A stretch of 64,000 bases of DNA from Paenibacillus endophyticus (GTDB taxonomy: Bacteria; Bacillota; Bacilli; Paenibacillales; Paenibacillaceae): the NCBI RefSeq assembly GCF_014192395.1, contig NZ_JACHXW010000002.1, positions 496,001 through 560,000 of the forward strand, written 5' to 3'. The position numbers and the translations under genes are program-made. Shown here piece by piece: positions 12,105 to 21,100 of this stretch; within the stretch, counting starts at the first letter, position 1; each line of letters starts with the position of its first letter. The notes below the pieces were generated by a model. That model was not told where the DNA came from, made no database searches, and saw nothing but the letters and a program-made list of their open reading frames with translations.

Positions 12105-12863
12105 CTACCGATGCTTGCCTTTATAATCCTTTGGCGTCTCACCTGTCATTTTCTTAAACAGCTTATTGAAATAAACGGGGTCGCTATAGCCAACCAGCTG
12201 CGATATCTCATAGTTTTTCAAATTCGGATGATCCGTCAGGAATTGTTTGGCTTTCTCAATCCGAATGTCGATCAAATAATCGGTTAGCGTCATCCCCGTT
12301 TCCTGCTTGAATAGACGGCTCAAATAATTGGCGCTCATGCCGACCGTTTCAGCCATGCGTTCCATCTCGAAGTTTTTGCCGTATTCCTGCTCCAGAATGG
12401 ATTTCATCTGCTCGATAACATGATGCTCTTTTTCCTTGGAGATCGCTTCAGCTGGCTGCTGGGTATCGTTCGCTTCTCCAGGCTGCGCTTCACCGCGTTC
12501 TTGCTTGATTTTGATAAGCAGATCATATAAATTCGACTTGTCTACGGGCTTCAATAAATAGTCGCGTACGCCATGGCGAAGCGCCTTGCGCGCGTATTCG
12601 AATTCACTGAATCCGCTTAGCACGATCGTTGCAATCGGTTTATCCCGCAGATGCTCGATAAGCTTCAAGCCGTCCATCATCGGCATCTTGATATCTGTTA
12701 TAAGCACGTCGAGCTCACCTTCACCCAGCTTGGAAATATGAGCCCACGCATCCATCCCATTGCTGTAAGAACCGATGACTTGGATATCCAAGTCCATCTT
12801 CGTCAAAATTTTTTGCAGGCCGAGCCTAATGAATTCCTCATCGTCCGCGATAATAATGTTCAC
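12105..12863 (-). CDS. AraC-type response regulator (YesN-like)
   Basis: 252 aa. The receiver domain (residues 1-120) has the acidic pair ADDEE, phospho-acceptor Asp57 in ITDIKMP and the conserved KP (LLKPVDK). The C-terminal domain is a double helix-turn-helix of the AraC type (MSANYLSRLFKQETGMTLTDYL, then ISQLVGYSDPVYFNKLFKK). YesN-type regulators normally pair with a YesM-type kinase beside them. None is adjacent here; the only such kinase in the window is at 23490-25367. It follows the ABC importer operon and probably activates the mannan locus. Confidence 0.9.
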   Translation of the reverse strand: MNIIIADDEEFIRLGLQKILTKMDLDIQVIGSYSNGMDAWAHISKLGEGELDVLITDIKMPMMDGLKLIEHLRDKPIATIVLSGFSEFEYARKALRHGVRDYLLKPVDKSNLYDLLIKIKQERGEAQPGEANDTQQPAEAISKEKEHHVIEQMKSILEQEYGKNFEMERMAETVGMSANYLSRLFKQETGMTLTDYLIDIRIEKAKQFLTDHPNLKNYEISQLVGYSDPVYFNKLFKKMTGETPKDYKGKHR

Positions 12864-12942
12864 TCATGCTCGCTCCCTTCGCGTGATCCTCCTCTAGTTT
12901 GCGCTAAAATCCGCATGACCGCAACGGAAAGAAAGCGGACGG

Positions 12943-13773
12943 CTATTTCACCGCACCGCTTGTCACACCCGCGAATATATATTTCTGCAAGAAAAGATAA
13001 AGGATGGCCGTTGGAATCATAATGATAAGTATCGCTGAGGAAATCATTTGCCAGTCTCCGCTGTTCACTCCGAAGAATCGCATGAGCGAGGTGGAGACCA
13101 CGACATGTTCGGCTCGCGGCAGGTAAAGCAGCGGGATGAACATATCATTGTAAATACTGATCGTCTTCAGAATAACAATCGTCGCCGTAGCCGGAGCGAG
13201 CAGCGGGAATATAATGGATCGGAAGATCCGAATCAAGGAAGCACCCTCCAGCATCGCGCTTTCATCCAGCTCGTTCGGAATATTGCGAATGAATTGCAGG
13301 TAAATGTAGATTTGAAGGATATCCGCCCCTACATAAATTAGAACGGGCCCCATCAGGTTATTCGTTAGGCCAAGGGTTTGGATCGTTTTATAGTTGACCA
13401 CCTGTGTCGTAATCGCCGGAATGATCGTTGCGAACAGGAACAGGCCGACGATCGCTCCCTTGAATTTGAAATCAAAGCGTCCGACTGCATAACAGAAGGC
13501 CGATCCGATCAAAATATTCAAAATCAGCGTAACCGCAATGATGAATAGCGTGTTTCCGAATGCATGCAGCATATCCGCCTGCTTGAACGCTTGGGCGAAG
13601 TTTTTCAAGTAAAGAAAGCTATCCGGCATATCGATCGTAGACTTGGTATGGAATTCATCCTTCGTCTTGAATGCATTGACCACGATAATATAAGGCGGGA
13701 ATAAAATCGCAAATGCCGCCAATACTAGGCTGAAATATTTCACTGTGTCCCAAAGCTTATTGGATTTATTCAT
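12943..13773 (-). CDS. Sugar ABC importer permease (MalG/CUT1 type)
   Basis: 276 aa with six membrane segments. The cytoplasmic loop contains the EAA motif (DESAMLEGASLIRIFRSIIFPLLAP) that docks on the ATPase. The length and C-terminus (FAGVTSGAVKG-type ending) are typical of the second permease of CUT1 sugar importers. RBS aaaggggg; 3 bp after the upstream permease, so co-transcribed. No ATPase is encoded here; CUT1 systems commonly use a shared MsmX-type ATPase located elsewhere. Confidence 0.9.
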   Translation of the reverse strand: MNKSNKLWDTVKYFSLVLAAFAILFPPYIIVVNAFKTKDEFHTKSTIDMPDSFLYLKNFAQAFKQADMLHAFGNTLFIIAVTLILNILIGSAFCYAVGRFDFKFKGAIVGLFLFATIIPAITTQVVNYKTIQTLGLTNNLMGPVLIYVGADILQIYIYLQFIRNIPNELDESAMLEGASLIRIFRSIIFPLLAPATATIVILKTISIYNDMFIPLLYLPRAEHVVVSTSLMRFFGVNSGDWQMISSAILIIMIPTAILYLFLQKYIFAGVTSGAVK

Positions 13774-13776
13774 CGA

Positions 13777-14667
13777 TTATTCCCCCTTTCCTTTCAACAA
13801 AAAGCGCTGAATCGATAAGACAATGACAACAAAGAGCAGCAAGACTACGCTCATCGCGGATGCAAGACCGTAATTGTTGAACTGGAAGGCTGTCTCGACG
13901 ATTTTCATAACGAACGTTTCGCTTGAACCAGCAGGTCCGCCCTTGGTCAAAATATACGGTAGATCGAAGACCTCCAATGCACCGGTAACCGTGAGGAACA
14001 AATTGAGCTCAATGATTTTGTAGATGTTAGGAAGCGTAATGCTTTTGAATTTCTGCCAGCCGTTTGCCCCGTCAATGGATGCCGCTTCATAAATGTCGTT
14101 CGGGATCGATTGAAGCGCCGCTAAATAAATAACCATGTTAAAGCCCATGAACCGCCAGAAGCCGATGGAAGCCAGCGTGTAATTGACAAATGAGCCGCTG
14201 CCGAGCCAGCTCGTCTTGGACAGAGCATCGAAACCGAGCTGTCCAAGCAGGTAGTTCAAGGAACCGTTTGTCGTATCGAATACGTAACCGAATAAGTATG
14301 CTACAGCAACGCCGTTTAGGATGTACGGTAAAAATAGCAGCAGCCTAAAAAAGTTTTTCCCTTTAAGCTTGCTGTTCAGCACGACTGCAAAATAGATGGC
14401 CGCGATGTTCTGTACGATTCCGACAGCGAAATAGGCAAAGTTATGTTTGAATACGCCGAAGATAGCCGGATTGGCAAAAACTTCTTTGTAGTTGGACCAT
14501 CCGATCCATGGTTTATTGGAGCTTAGTCCGTCCCAGCTTGTGAAACTTAACCGAATGAGTTCGAGCGCCGGATAATAGGCGAATGTCAGCAGCAGCAGCA
14601 GCGGCAGTGCGACGAATCCAATGACTACGTAATTTTTCTGTGTTTTGAAAGGCAATCTGCTAAACAT
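13777..14667 (-). CDS. Sugar ABC importer permease (MalF/CUT1 type)
   Basis: 296 aa from the ATG at 14667 (MFSRLPFK), after a gggagga RBS; earlier in-frame starts lie too near the upstream stop. Six membrane segments, and the EAA loop (DIYEAASIDGANGWQKFKSI). It forms the membrane channel with the next permease and receives sugar from the lipoprotein encoded just upstream. Its place beside mannan-degrading enzymes suggests manno-oligosaccharide uptake. Confidence 0.9.
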   Translation of the reverse strand: MFSRLPFKTQKNYVVIGFVALPLLLLLTFAYYPALELIRLSFTSWDGLSSNKPWIGWSNYKEVFANPAIFGVFKHNFAYFAVGIVQNIAAIYFAVVLNSKLKGKNFFRLLLFLPYILNGVAVAYLFGYVFDTTNGSLNYLLGQLGFDALSKTSWLGSGSFVNYTLASIGFWRFMGFNMVIYLAALQSIPNDIYEAASIDGANGWQKFKSITLPNIYKIIELNLFLTVTGALEVFDLPYILTKGGPAGSSETFVMKIVETAFQFNNYGLASAMSVVLLLFVVIVLSIQRFLLKGKGE

Positions 14668-14748
14668 GAGACAACCCCATCCTCCCTGCTTCTTTCTAAT
14701 CGGAATGGGCAGGATGGACAACCGGAATACCCATCCTGCCTGCATCCT

Positions 14749-16065
14749 TTACAGACCTAGATCTTTTTTCGCTTTTGCCCACGCCGTGTTCACTTTATCG
14801 AGTACCTTTTGCGGATCCTTCGACAATACGAATTCTTGAACAACTGCGGCTTGGTCAAGCTGCGCTTTGTTTTGAATTTCCGTTGCAGCGTCGATTGGAG
14901 CTGCCGGCTCGAAAAATTTAGGGCTGAACGTATTGAACTCCGAAAGCTGCGGAAGCTTGGATTCTTTATCTTTCAGCGTTGGGATGAAGCCTGCGAAATC
15001 ATCATAGCCTGATTCCTCGATCATCCATTGAACGAATGCTTTTCCTGCTTCTACGTTGCCGTTTTTGTTCACTGCGTAGAAGAAATCCGGATTAAGCGGT
15101 GCTTTTGCTTCGCCAGAGTTGTCGACAGGGAATGGGAAGAAACCAACATCCTCGGCAGGAGCCCCGTTTTCGATAACTTGATTGATGACCCAGTTGCCAA
15201 GCAGATACATACCGAATTTACCGGATGCTACGTCTTTTTTGGATTGCTCCCAGTTTGTTGAGTTCACGTCTGCTTCAAGGAACCCTTTGGTATGCATCTC
15301 ACGGATAATGCTCCATGATTTGCCGTATGCGTTATCCATTGTGTAAGGCGTGTCGCTCTCAGCGCGTTTATTCTGGTGATCAGAAGCGCCAGCTAGCAGG
15401 GTTGGCATATCGTAGACCCAAACGTCTAACGGCCATTTGTCTTTAAAGTTGGAAGCGAGCGGCACGATGCCTGCATCCTTCAGCTTCTGGGATGCTGCAA
15501 GGAACTCGTCGTATGTTTTCGGAAGAGCGGTAATGCCTGCTTTCTCGAATGCTTTCTTGTTATATACGATACCTACCGTCGAACCGCCGGAGGAAATGCC
15601 GTACATCTTGCCTTCCTGCGCTTTCAAATCCTTGAAATGGATATCGCCTGAGAATGCAATATCATCGAGCGGAGCGAAATAATTCGGAAGCTCTGCATTC
15701 GGAATCGTCGGCGTGAATACAACATCAGGGAAATCGCCGGAAGCGATACGAATTTTCAGTGTTTTGTCGTAGTCGGTAATCGCCTCGAACTTAAGGTCAA
15801 CGCCAGGATATTTCTCTTCAAAACGTTTTTCATAATCCACGTATTGCTTGTCGATCATATCTGTTCGGTTCGTTAAGAAAACGACATCTCCCGTAATTTT
15901 AGCTGCTTCCTCGGTACCGCCATTTTCTGGCTTGTTTGTTGCCGCATCATTCGTACTTGGCTTGTTTGTTGCCGTTTCTTCTGTATTAGCATTATTTCCG
16001 CCACAAGCAGCAAGACTTGTTAGCATAACTACAGAAGCAAGTGCTAACGAAACAGTTTTTTTCAT
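14749..16065 (-). CDS. Sugar-binding lipoprotein of the ABC importer
   Basis: 438 aa. A lipoprotein signal peptide ends in the lipobox LAAC (Cys near residue 21), followed by a low-complexity NT/EE-rich linker. The mature part is a family-1 extracellular solute-binding protein (FEEKYPGVDLKFEAITDYDKTL; GIVYNKKAFEKAGI; MYLLGNWVINQV). It captures oligosaccharide outside the cell for the two permeases downstream. The ATG at 16065 follows aggggg. It is clearly paralogous to the protein at 22204-23493 (both carry GNWVINQV and GFFPFP). Confidence 0.92.
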   Translation of the reverse strand: MKKTVSLALASVVMLTSLAACGGNNANTEETATNKPSTNDAATNKPENGGTEEAAKITGDVVFLTNRTDMIDKQYVDYEKRFEEKYPGVDLKFEAITDYDKTLKIRIASGDFPDVVFTPTIPNAELPNYFAPLDDIAFSGDIHFKDLKAQEGKMYGISSGGSTVGIVYNKKAFEKAGITALPKTYDEFLAASQKLKDAGIVPLASNFKDKWPLDVWVYDMPTLLAGASDHQNKRAESDTPYTMDNAYGKSWSIIREMHTKGFLEADVNSTNWEQSKKDVASGKFGMYLLGNWVINQVIENGAPAEDVGFFPFPVDNSGEAKAPLNPDFFYAVNKNGNVEAGKAFVQWMIEESGYDDFAGFIPTLKDKESKLPQLSEFNTFSPKFFEPAAPIDAATEIQNKAQLDQAAVVQEFVLSKDPQKVLDKVNTAWAKAKKDLGL

Positions 16066-16178
16066 TTTCAAAATCCCCCTTAGTTCGTTTTGATTCCGCT
16101 TACAAATTGATAATACCCCATAACAAGCAGATCTAAAATGGTTTAAAATATGATTTATAGTCTTCAACTGACATTGAT

Positions 16179-16192
16179 TGAAAACGCTATCT
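16179..16192. promoter_or_regulatory. Probable cre site (CcpA) in the mannan divergent promoter region
   Basis: TGAAAACGCTATCT matches 13 of 14 positions of TGWAANCGNTNWCA (last base differs). It lies between the importer operon and the mannanase operon, where glucose repression of a sugar locus would be expected. Confidence 0.6.
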
Positions 16193-16315
16193 TTCGCCTG
16201 AAAGCTGAAATATTAACAAAAGGCGGTCCTGTTTTGCGCTATTAAATGAAGCAAAGCAGCCCAACCTCCGAATAGCTAAGAAAGGTATTGCAAACATTCC
16301 TTAAATCATGTTTAC

Positions 16316-16355
16316 TTGTTATATAACAAAAACATTTATTAGCAATAACAAAAAT
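16316..16355 (+). promoter_or_regulatory. Palindrome and 22-bp-spaced direct repeats upstream of the mannanase
   Basis: TTGTTATATAACAA (16316-16329) is a perfect 14-bp palindrome. The sequence ATAACAAAAA occurs at 16323 and again at 16345, exactly 22 bp apart, two DNA turns. Direct repeats at this spacing are typical of AraC-type regulator sites, so this may be the binding site of the response regulator at 12105-12863. The start codon is 25 bp after the second copy. Confidence 0.5.
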
Positions 16356-16379
16356 ATTTCATAAAGCGAGGCGACACAA

Positions 16380-17354
16380 ATGACGAACCAAACGGCCTAT
16401 ATCGGCGGCATGACTTGGGGCTGGACAGGCGTACGCGGTACTTGGACCGGACCGAAAGCGGAGCAATCCATGACGCTTATGGCTGAGCGATTAAATGTGA
16501 ATTGGACGGCAATAGCGCTTGGCGCTCTTCAAGACCATGCACAGGCGACTGAAATCAAATTTGGCGAAGCCCCTACCGTTACGGATGACGAGGTGCTTGC
16601 TGCGATCCAGCAAGCTAAGGCACTTCAACTAAAAGTCTGCTTAAAGCCCGTGGTCAATTGTGCGGATGGAACATGGCGCGCTCATATTAACTTCTTCGAT
16701 CTCGATGTTCCTTGCGAGCCCAAATGGTCGGATTGGTTCGCTTCCTACACCGCATTCATTTTGCACTATGCGCGAATCGCAGAGGAAACAGGCTGCGAGA
16801 TGTTTTGTATCGGCTGCGAGATGGTTCAAACCGATCGCCGGGAAACGGAGTGGCGCCAGCTGATTGCGGAGGTCCGCAAGGTCTATTCCGGAATTGTTAC
16901 GTACAACTGCGACAAATACCAAGAAGGCCAAGTGAAATGGTGGGACGCTGTCGACGTTATCTCCTCCAGCGGCTACTATCCAATTGGGGATTGGGAGGAA
17001 CAGCTTAATCGCATTGAGAAGGTTGTCTCTGCCTACGACAAGCCATTCTTCTTCATGGAAGCAGGCTGCCCTAGCCGCGAAGGCTCGCAGCATATTCCGA
17101 ATGATTGGGGCCTGCAGGGTGAGCCAAGCGAAGAAGTCCAGCGGCAATTCTACGAAACGATGTTCGGTGAGTCCGATAAGCGGGACTGGGTCGGGGGCTT
17201 CATGCTCTGGGATTGGCCGGCTCGGCTTTATGAGGAAAGCGATGCGGCAGCTAACGATGATTACTGCATGTATGGCAAGCAGGCTGAAAAAACCGTTCAC
17301 GATTATTACGCAAAGAAGATCGCTGAATCAACGGTAGGAGGAACGATTTCATGA
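16380..17354 (+). CDS. GH113 endo/exo beta-1,4-mannanase, cytoplasmic
   Basis: 324 aa TIM-barrel glycosidase without signal peptide. The N-terminus (GGMTWGWTGVRGTW), the acid/base strand FCIGCEM (Glu147) and the nucleophile strand FFMEAGCPS (Glu227) fit family GH113, whose best-known member is the Alicyclobacillus mannanase. GGFMLWDWPA near the end is also family-typical. It would shorten imported beta-manno-oligosaccharides to mannobiose inside the cell. It overlaps the next gene by ATGA, and with the epimerase and phosphorylase forms one operon divergent from the importer. Confidence 0.85.
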   Translation: MTNQTAYIGGMTWGWTGVRGTWTGPKAEQSMTLMAERLNVNWTAIALGALQDHAQATEIKFGEAPTVTDDEVLAAIQQAKALQLKVCLKPVVNCADGTWRAHINFFDLDVPCEPKWSDWFASYTAFILHYARIAEETGCEMFCIGCEMVQTDRRETEWRQLIAEVRKVYSGIVTYNCDKYQEGQVKWWDAVDVISSSGYYPIGDWEEQLNRIEKVVSAYDKPFFFMEAGCPSREGSQHIPNDWGLQGEPSEEVQRQFYETMFGESDKRDWVGGFMLWDWPARLYEESDAAANDDYCMYGKQAEKTVHDYYAKKIAESTVGGTIS

Positions 17355-18562
17355 ATGAAAGCAACCAGCAGTGGTTAAACCGCATTCAACAAGAGCTTGA
17401 AACCAACATTCTCGGTTTCTGGATGAAACATACGGTCGATGAGAAAAACGGAGGTTTCTTTGGCTATATGAGCCGTGATCTTACCGTTAACCCTGAGGCT
17501 AGCAAAAGCTTGGTGCTTAACACCCGTATATTATGGACCTTTGCTTCCGCATACCGCTTGACCGGGAACAAAGCCTATCTGCAGATTGCCGACCGTGCTT
17601 ACCGCTATGTCAACGAACATTTTGTCGACTCTGAATACGGCGGGCTATATTGGATGGTTGATTCGGCAGGACAGCCGCTCGAAACCAAAAAACAGGTTTA
17701 CGGCCAAGCCTTTGCCATCTATGCCTACTCCGAGTATTACCGGGCTACCGGTAACGAGGAATCGCTGCAGCAAGCGATTGAGCTGTTTCATACGCTTGAG
17801 CGTTACAGCTATGACGATCAGTATCAAGGTTATTTCGAGGCGCTTACGCGCGAATGGCAGGAAACCGATGATAACAGCCTGAGTGAAAAGGATCTGAATG
17901 AGAAAAAATCCATGAACACGCATCTGCACGTGATGGAGGGTTATACGAACCTGTACCGCATTTGGAAATCCGATGAGCTGCATGCCAAGCTGAAATCGCT
18001 CATTGAAATTACGATCAAGCACATCATTAACCCGGTGAATGCGCACTTCATTTTATTTTTCGACGAGCAATGGAACTATAAATCCGAGCATATTTCCTAC
18101 GGTCACGACATTGAAGGCAGCTGGCTGCTTGTAGAAGCAGCAGAGGTGCTTGGCGACGAGGTCTTGCTTGCGGAAGCTAAGAAAATTGCAATCCGCATGG
18201 CTGAAGCTACATTGAACGAAGGCGTAGACAGCGATGGCGGATTACTGAACGAGGCTGGTCCCCATGGCTTGATTGATACGCGCAAGGACTGGTGGCCGCA
18301 GGCCGAAGCCGTCGTTGGGTTCTACAACGCCTTCCAAATGACCGGAGAAGAGAAATATCGTGACGCAGCTATAGGCTCTTGGTCGTTTATTGAACGGTTT
18401 ATTGTCGATGAAACCTATGGCGAATGGCATTGGAGCGTTAACCGGGACGGTTCTCCGAGCGACAACGACGAGAAGGTCAGCCCTTGGAAATGTCCGTATC
18501 ACAATGGACGCGCTTGCTTTGAAATGATCGAACGCCTTAGCGGCTCAGCAGCGGCACACTAA
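17351..18562 (+). CDS. Mannobiose/cellobiose 2-epimerase (AGE family)
   Basis: 403 aa, an (alpha/alpha)6 barrel of the N-acylglucosamine 2-epimerase family at the length of cellobiose 2-epimerases. Conserved residues are visible: Arg59 in NTRILW, the [15 protein letters not shown] block (His191, His193), His252 in GHDIEGSW and His384 in [12 protein letters not shown], which includes the catalytic histidines. The enzyme turns the reducing-end mannose of mannobiose into glucose, giving mannosyl-glucose. Its neighbours (mannanase before, GH130 phosphorylase after) favour mannobiose over cellobiose as the natural substrate. Translationally coupled to the mannanase. Confidence 0.88.
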   Translation: MNESNQQWLNRIQQELETNILGFWMKHTVDEKNGGFFGYMSRDLTVNPEASKSLVLNTRILWTFASAYRLTGNKAYLQIADRAYRYVNEHFVDSEYGGLYWMVDSAGQPLETKKQVYGQAFAIYAYSEYYRATGNEESLQQAIELFHTLERYSYDDQYQGYFEALTREWQETDDNSLSEKDLNEKKSMNTHLHVMEGYTNLYRIWKSDELHAKLKSLIEITIKHIINPVNAHFILFFDEQWNYKSEHISYGHDIEGSWLLVEAAEVLGDEVLLAEAKKIAIRMAEATLNEGVDSDGGLLNEAGPHGLIDTRKDWWPQAEAVVGFYNAFQMTGEEKYRDAAIGSWSFIERFIVDETYGEWHWSVNRDGSPSDNDEKVSPWKCPYHNGRACFEMIERLSGSAAAH

Positions 18563-18588
18563 TTCAACTTAAATGGAGGGGTATATAC

Positions 18589-19764
18589 ATGAGTAAATTT
18601 AATGAACGCAAGCAGTTGCTGACAGAGCGGTACGAAGCTCTTGTCACGCAAAAGAACGAGCCTGAAGCACTGGGCAACGGCGTATTCGACCGTTATGTGC
18701 ATCCAGTCCTTACGGCGGCACACGCACCGCTCGCTTGGAAATATGACTTCAACCCCGAGACGAATCCTTTTTTCATGGAACGCCTTGGCATTCACTGCGT
18801 TTTTAATCCCGGTGCGATATTCTTGAACGGCAAATACCATCTGGTTGCCCGCGTTGAAGGCAATGACCGGAAGTCTTTTTTCGCGATTGCCGAGAGCGGC
18901 AGCCCGGTAGACGGCTTCCGCTTCTGGGAGCATCCGATTCTTCTGCCAGAGACGAGCGATCCCGACGTAAATGTGTACGATATGCGCCTTGTTCAGCATG
19001 AGGATGGCTGGATTTACGGCTTGTTCTGTACCGAGAGAAAGGATCCCGCTGCCCCAAAAGGCGATTTGTCCAGCGCAATCGCACAATGCGGCATTGTAAG
19101 AACGAAGGATCTGAAGCAATGGGAACGCCTTGCCGATCTCAAAACGGCATCGAATCAGCAGCGTAATGTCGTGCTGCATCCAGAGTTTGTAGACGGCAAA
19201 TATGCCTTTTACACACGCCCGCAGGATGGCTTCATCGATACGGGCTCAGGCGGCGGCATTGGCTGGGGACTATCAGATACGATCGAGAATGCGGTTGTTG
19301 AACGCGAGGTTATTATAGACGAGCGCCACTACCATACGATTAAAGAAGTGAAGAACGGTCAGGGCCCTGCACCGATCAAGACCGAAAAAGGCTGGATTCA
19401 TGTCGCTCATGGCGTTCGCAATACGGCGGCAGGCTTGCGCTACGTCCTTTACGCATTCCTATCCGATCTGCAGGAGCCAAGTAAAGTAACCCATCGCCCA
19501 GGCGGCCACTTGCTTGCGCCGGAAGGCATAGAGCGCGTCGGCGACGTATCGAACGTTGCGTTCTGCAACGGCGTCATTGCCCTTGACAACGGCGACGTAT
19601 ACATCTATTATGCTTCTTCGGACACTCGCTGCCATGTAGCTGCCACAACGGTTGACCAATTGCTTGACTATTGCCTGAATACGCCGGAGGACCCGCTGCG
19701 CTCATATGCTTGCGTAGAGCAGCGTATCGCGTTGATCGACCGCAATCTGCAGCTTCAAGGTTAA
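18589..19764 (+). CDS. GH130 4-O-beta-D-mannosyl-D-glucose phosphorylase
   Basis: 391 aa, matching the length of the GH130_1 mannosylglucose phosphorylases. The block [13 protein letters not shown] places an aspartate at residue 131, the same number as the proposed catalytic acid of the Bacteroides fragilis enzyme. RQNVVLHPE-like ([11 protein letters not shown]) and GHLLAPEG motifs are also characteristic. It cleaves mannosyl-glucose with phosphate to mannose-1-phosphate and glucose, the last step of this pathway and an energy-saving one. RBS ggagggg, 26 bp after the epimerase gene. The operon ends in a terminator. Confidence 0.9.
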   Translation: MSKFNERKQLLTERYEALVTQKNEPEALGNGVFDRYVHPVLTAAHAPLAWKYDFNPETNPFFMERLGIHCVFNPGAIFLNGKYHLVARVEGNDRKSFFAIAESGSPVDGFRFWEHPILLPETSDPDVNVYDMRLVQHEDGWIYGLFCTERKDPAAPKGDLSSAIAQCGIVRTKDLKQWERLADLKTASNQQRNVVLHPEFVDGKYAFYTRPQDGFIDTGSGGGIGWGLSDTIENAVVEREVIIDERHYHTIKEVKNGQGPAPIKTEKGWIHVAHGVRNTAAGLRYVLYAFLSDLQEPSKVTHRPGGHLLAPEGIERVGDVSNVAFCNGVIALDNGDVYIYYASSDTRCHVAATTVDQLLDYCLNTPEDPLRSYACVEQRIALIDRNLQLQG

Positions 19765-19776
19765 TCCATCTATTCC

Positions 19777-19825
19777 AAAGAAGTGTCCATCAGGTGCTAA
19801 GGCATCTAATGGACACTTCTTTTTC
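19777..19825 (+). terminator. Intrinsic terminator of the mannan operon
   Basis: aaagaagtgtccat (19777-19790) pairs with atggacacttcttttt (from 19809). Confidence 0.88.
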
Positions 19826-19942
19826 AATCATTGTCAATGATACGTTCCCCTTCACCTGCCGGGGCTTCGAATCCATTCAGAAAGCGGGTTAATATCTCCT
19901 CCGTTATCGGAAAAGCTGCATGGCATGATCCACTCCGACTGA

Positions 19943-20416
19943 TCAAAGCTCCTCATTTCCAACCTCCCTTTTTGCCCTGCCCCAATTGTTCCAAATAAGC
20001 AGACTTACGATGATGACAGCGAATGAGCCCGCCACATAGCGCCCCACTTTCCCCCAACTAATGATTCCGCCTCCATATGCCCCTTCGTAGCTCGCTCTAA
20101 TGAACATGCCATCGCTACCATTGACCGCTATCGCTTCATCGGTTTCTATCTTCTGAATGGCGTAATATGGTGTACCTACCGGATAATAGTTAGAGAAATG
20201 TCCCGAATAGATTCCTTCTTCATCGGAATACGACGTAACCTTGCCCAGCTCGTTGCCGATTTGAGATGCGTCGACCGGGATATCGGTTATGGAATAGGAA
20301 TTTCCGTCATAGACAACGAAATGTCTTGCCCAATCCGCATGGACCGTTCCTGTAAGAGTAAAAGCGCTTAAGATCCATATAACGATTATATATGATCCCA
20401 TTTTCCGCAATTGCAT
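19943..20416 (-). CDS. Unknown secreted/membrane protein
   Basis: 157 aa from the ATG at 20416 after ggaggg. A signal peptide (about residues 1-28, ending VHA) is followed by an extracytoplasmic domain rich in Tyr and Ser (YYPVGTPYYAIQKIETDEAIAV) and a C-terminal membrane helix (about 125-145) with a short charged tail. No family was recognised. It is the last gene of the minus-strand run that includes the LacI regulator and sensor kinase, with a 29-bp gap from the preceding gene, so it may be co-transcribed. Confidence 0.65.
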   Translation of the reverse strand: MQLRKMGSYIIVIWILSAFTLTGTVHADWARHFVVYDGNSYSITDIPVDASQIGNELGKVTSYSDEEGIYSGHFSNYYPVGTPYYAIQKIETDEAIAVNGSDGMFIRASYEGAYGGGIISWGKVGRYVAGSFAVIIVSLLIWNNWGRAKREVGNEEL

Positions 20417-20445
20417 TCTCCCTCCTTTCAAACAACCAACCCGAC

Positions 20446-21093
20446 TTAATCAAACGCAACTAAAAATCCGGTTCCCGGCTTGCAATCGCCATCAATGCTA
20501 ACGGTTGACGTTGTCCATAGCTCAGCGAGCGTCAACACATCCTCCTCGCTCAGCCACCCTTCTTCATCTCCGGTTGTAAAAAAGGCGATTTGATGCTCTT
20601 CCGCCGTCAAATCGCCTTCATCTATAAGAACTTCGCCATCGCCATAGCCGAAAGCCCGGACAACGTGACCATTAATCGCCTTGCACCAAGCATAATAGCT
20701 GGAAACCCTATAATTTCCAAAGTAATAGGCTTCCCCGAAAAGAGCGCTTAGAGCCTGCGCTTTATTTCTTGCTCCTTCACTCGAGCTATCTTCTATTTCC
20801 CGCATAAATGGTTGGATGATAAACGTCCAACCATTCACTTGAGGCGTTATAAAACAGCTGCCGTTATACGCAGCTGCCATGCCTGTTTTCCAGTTCGCTG
20901 CAATGATACCTTTCCCCTTCAGAAAAGCCGCAACGCGCTCTGTATCCGTTGTATTAACAGCAAACCATTGACACTTATAGCCGAATTCCTGAGGCAAATC
21001 TGGCGTGCTGTCAATTACGAGCAGTGCTTTCTCTATGGGGGCAGATACTGGGCTTGCTAACTTCCATTTCGAGAACAGATTCTTAAATAACAT
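20446..21093 (-). CDS. Conserved hypothetical cytoplasmic protein
   Basis: 215 aa, no signal peptide or membrane helix, no recognised catalytic motif. It resembles SMI1/DUF-type immunity or sensor proteins only in its general aromatic, acidic composition (FGEAYYFGNYRVSSYYAWCKAINGHVVRAFGYGDGE; split here for length reasons into what is seen around residues 120-155). The start follows the LacI stop by 7 bp, suggesting one transcript. Function unknown. Confidence 0.6.
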   Translation of the reverse strand: MLFKNLFSKWKLASPVSAPIEKALLVIDSTPDLPQEFGYKCQWFAVNTTDTERVAAFLKGKGIIAANWKTGMAAAYNGSCFITPQVNGWTFIIQPFMREIEDSSSEGARNKAQALSALFGEAYYFGNYRVSSYYAWCKAINGHVVRAFGYGDGEVLIDEGDLTAEEHQIAFFTTGDEEGWLSEEDVLTLAELWTTSTVSIDGDCKPGTGFLVAFD

Positions 21094-21100
21094 GAATACC

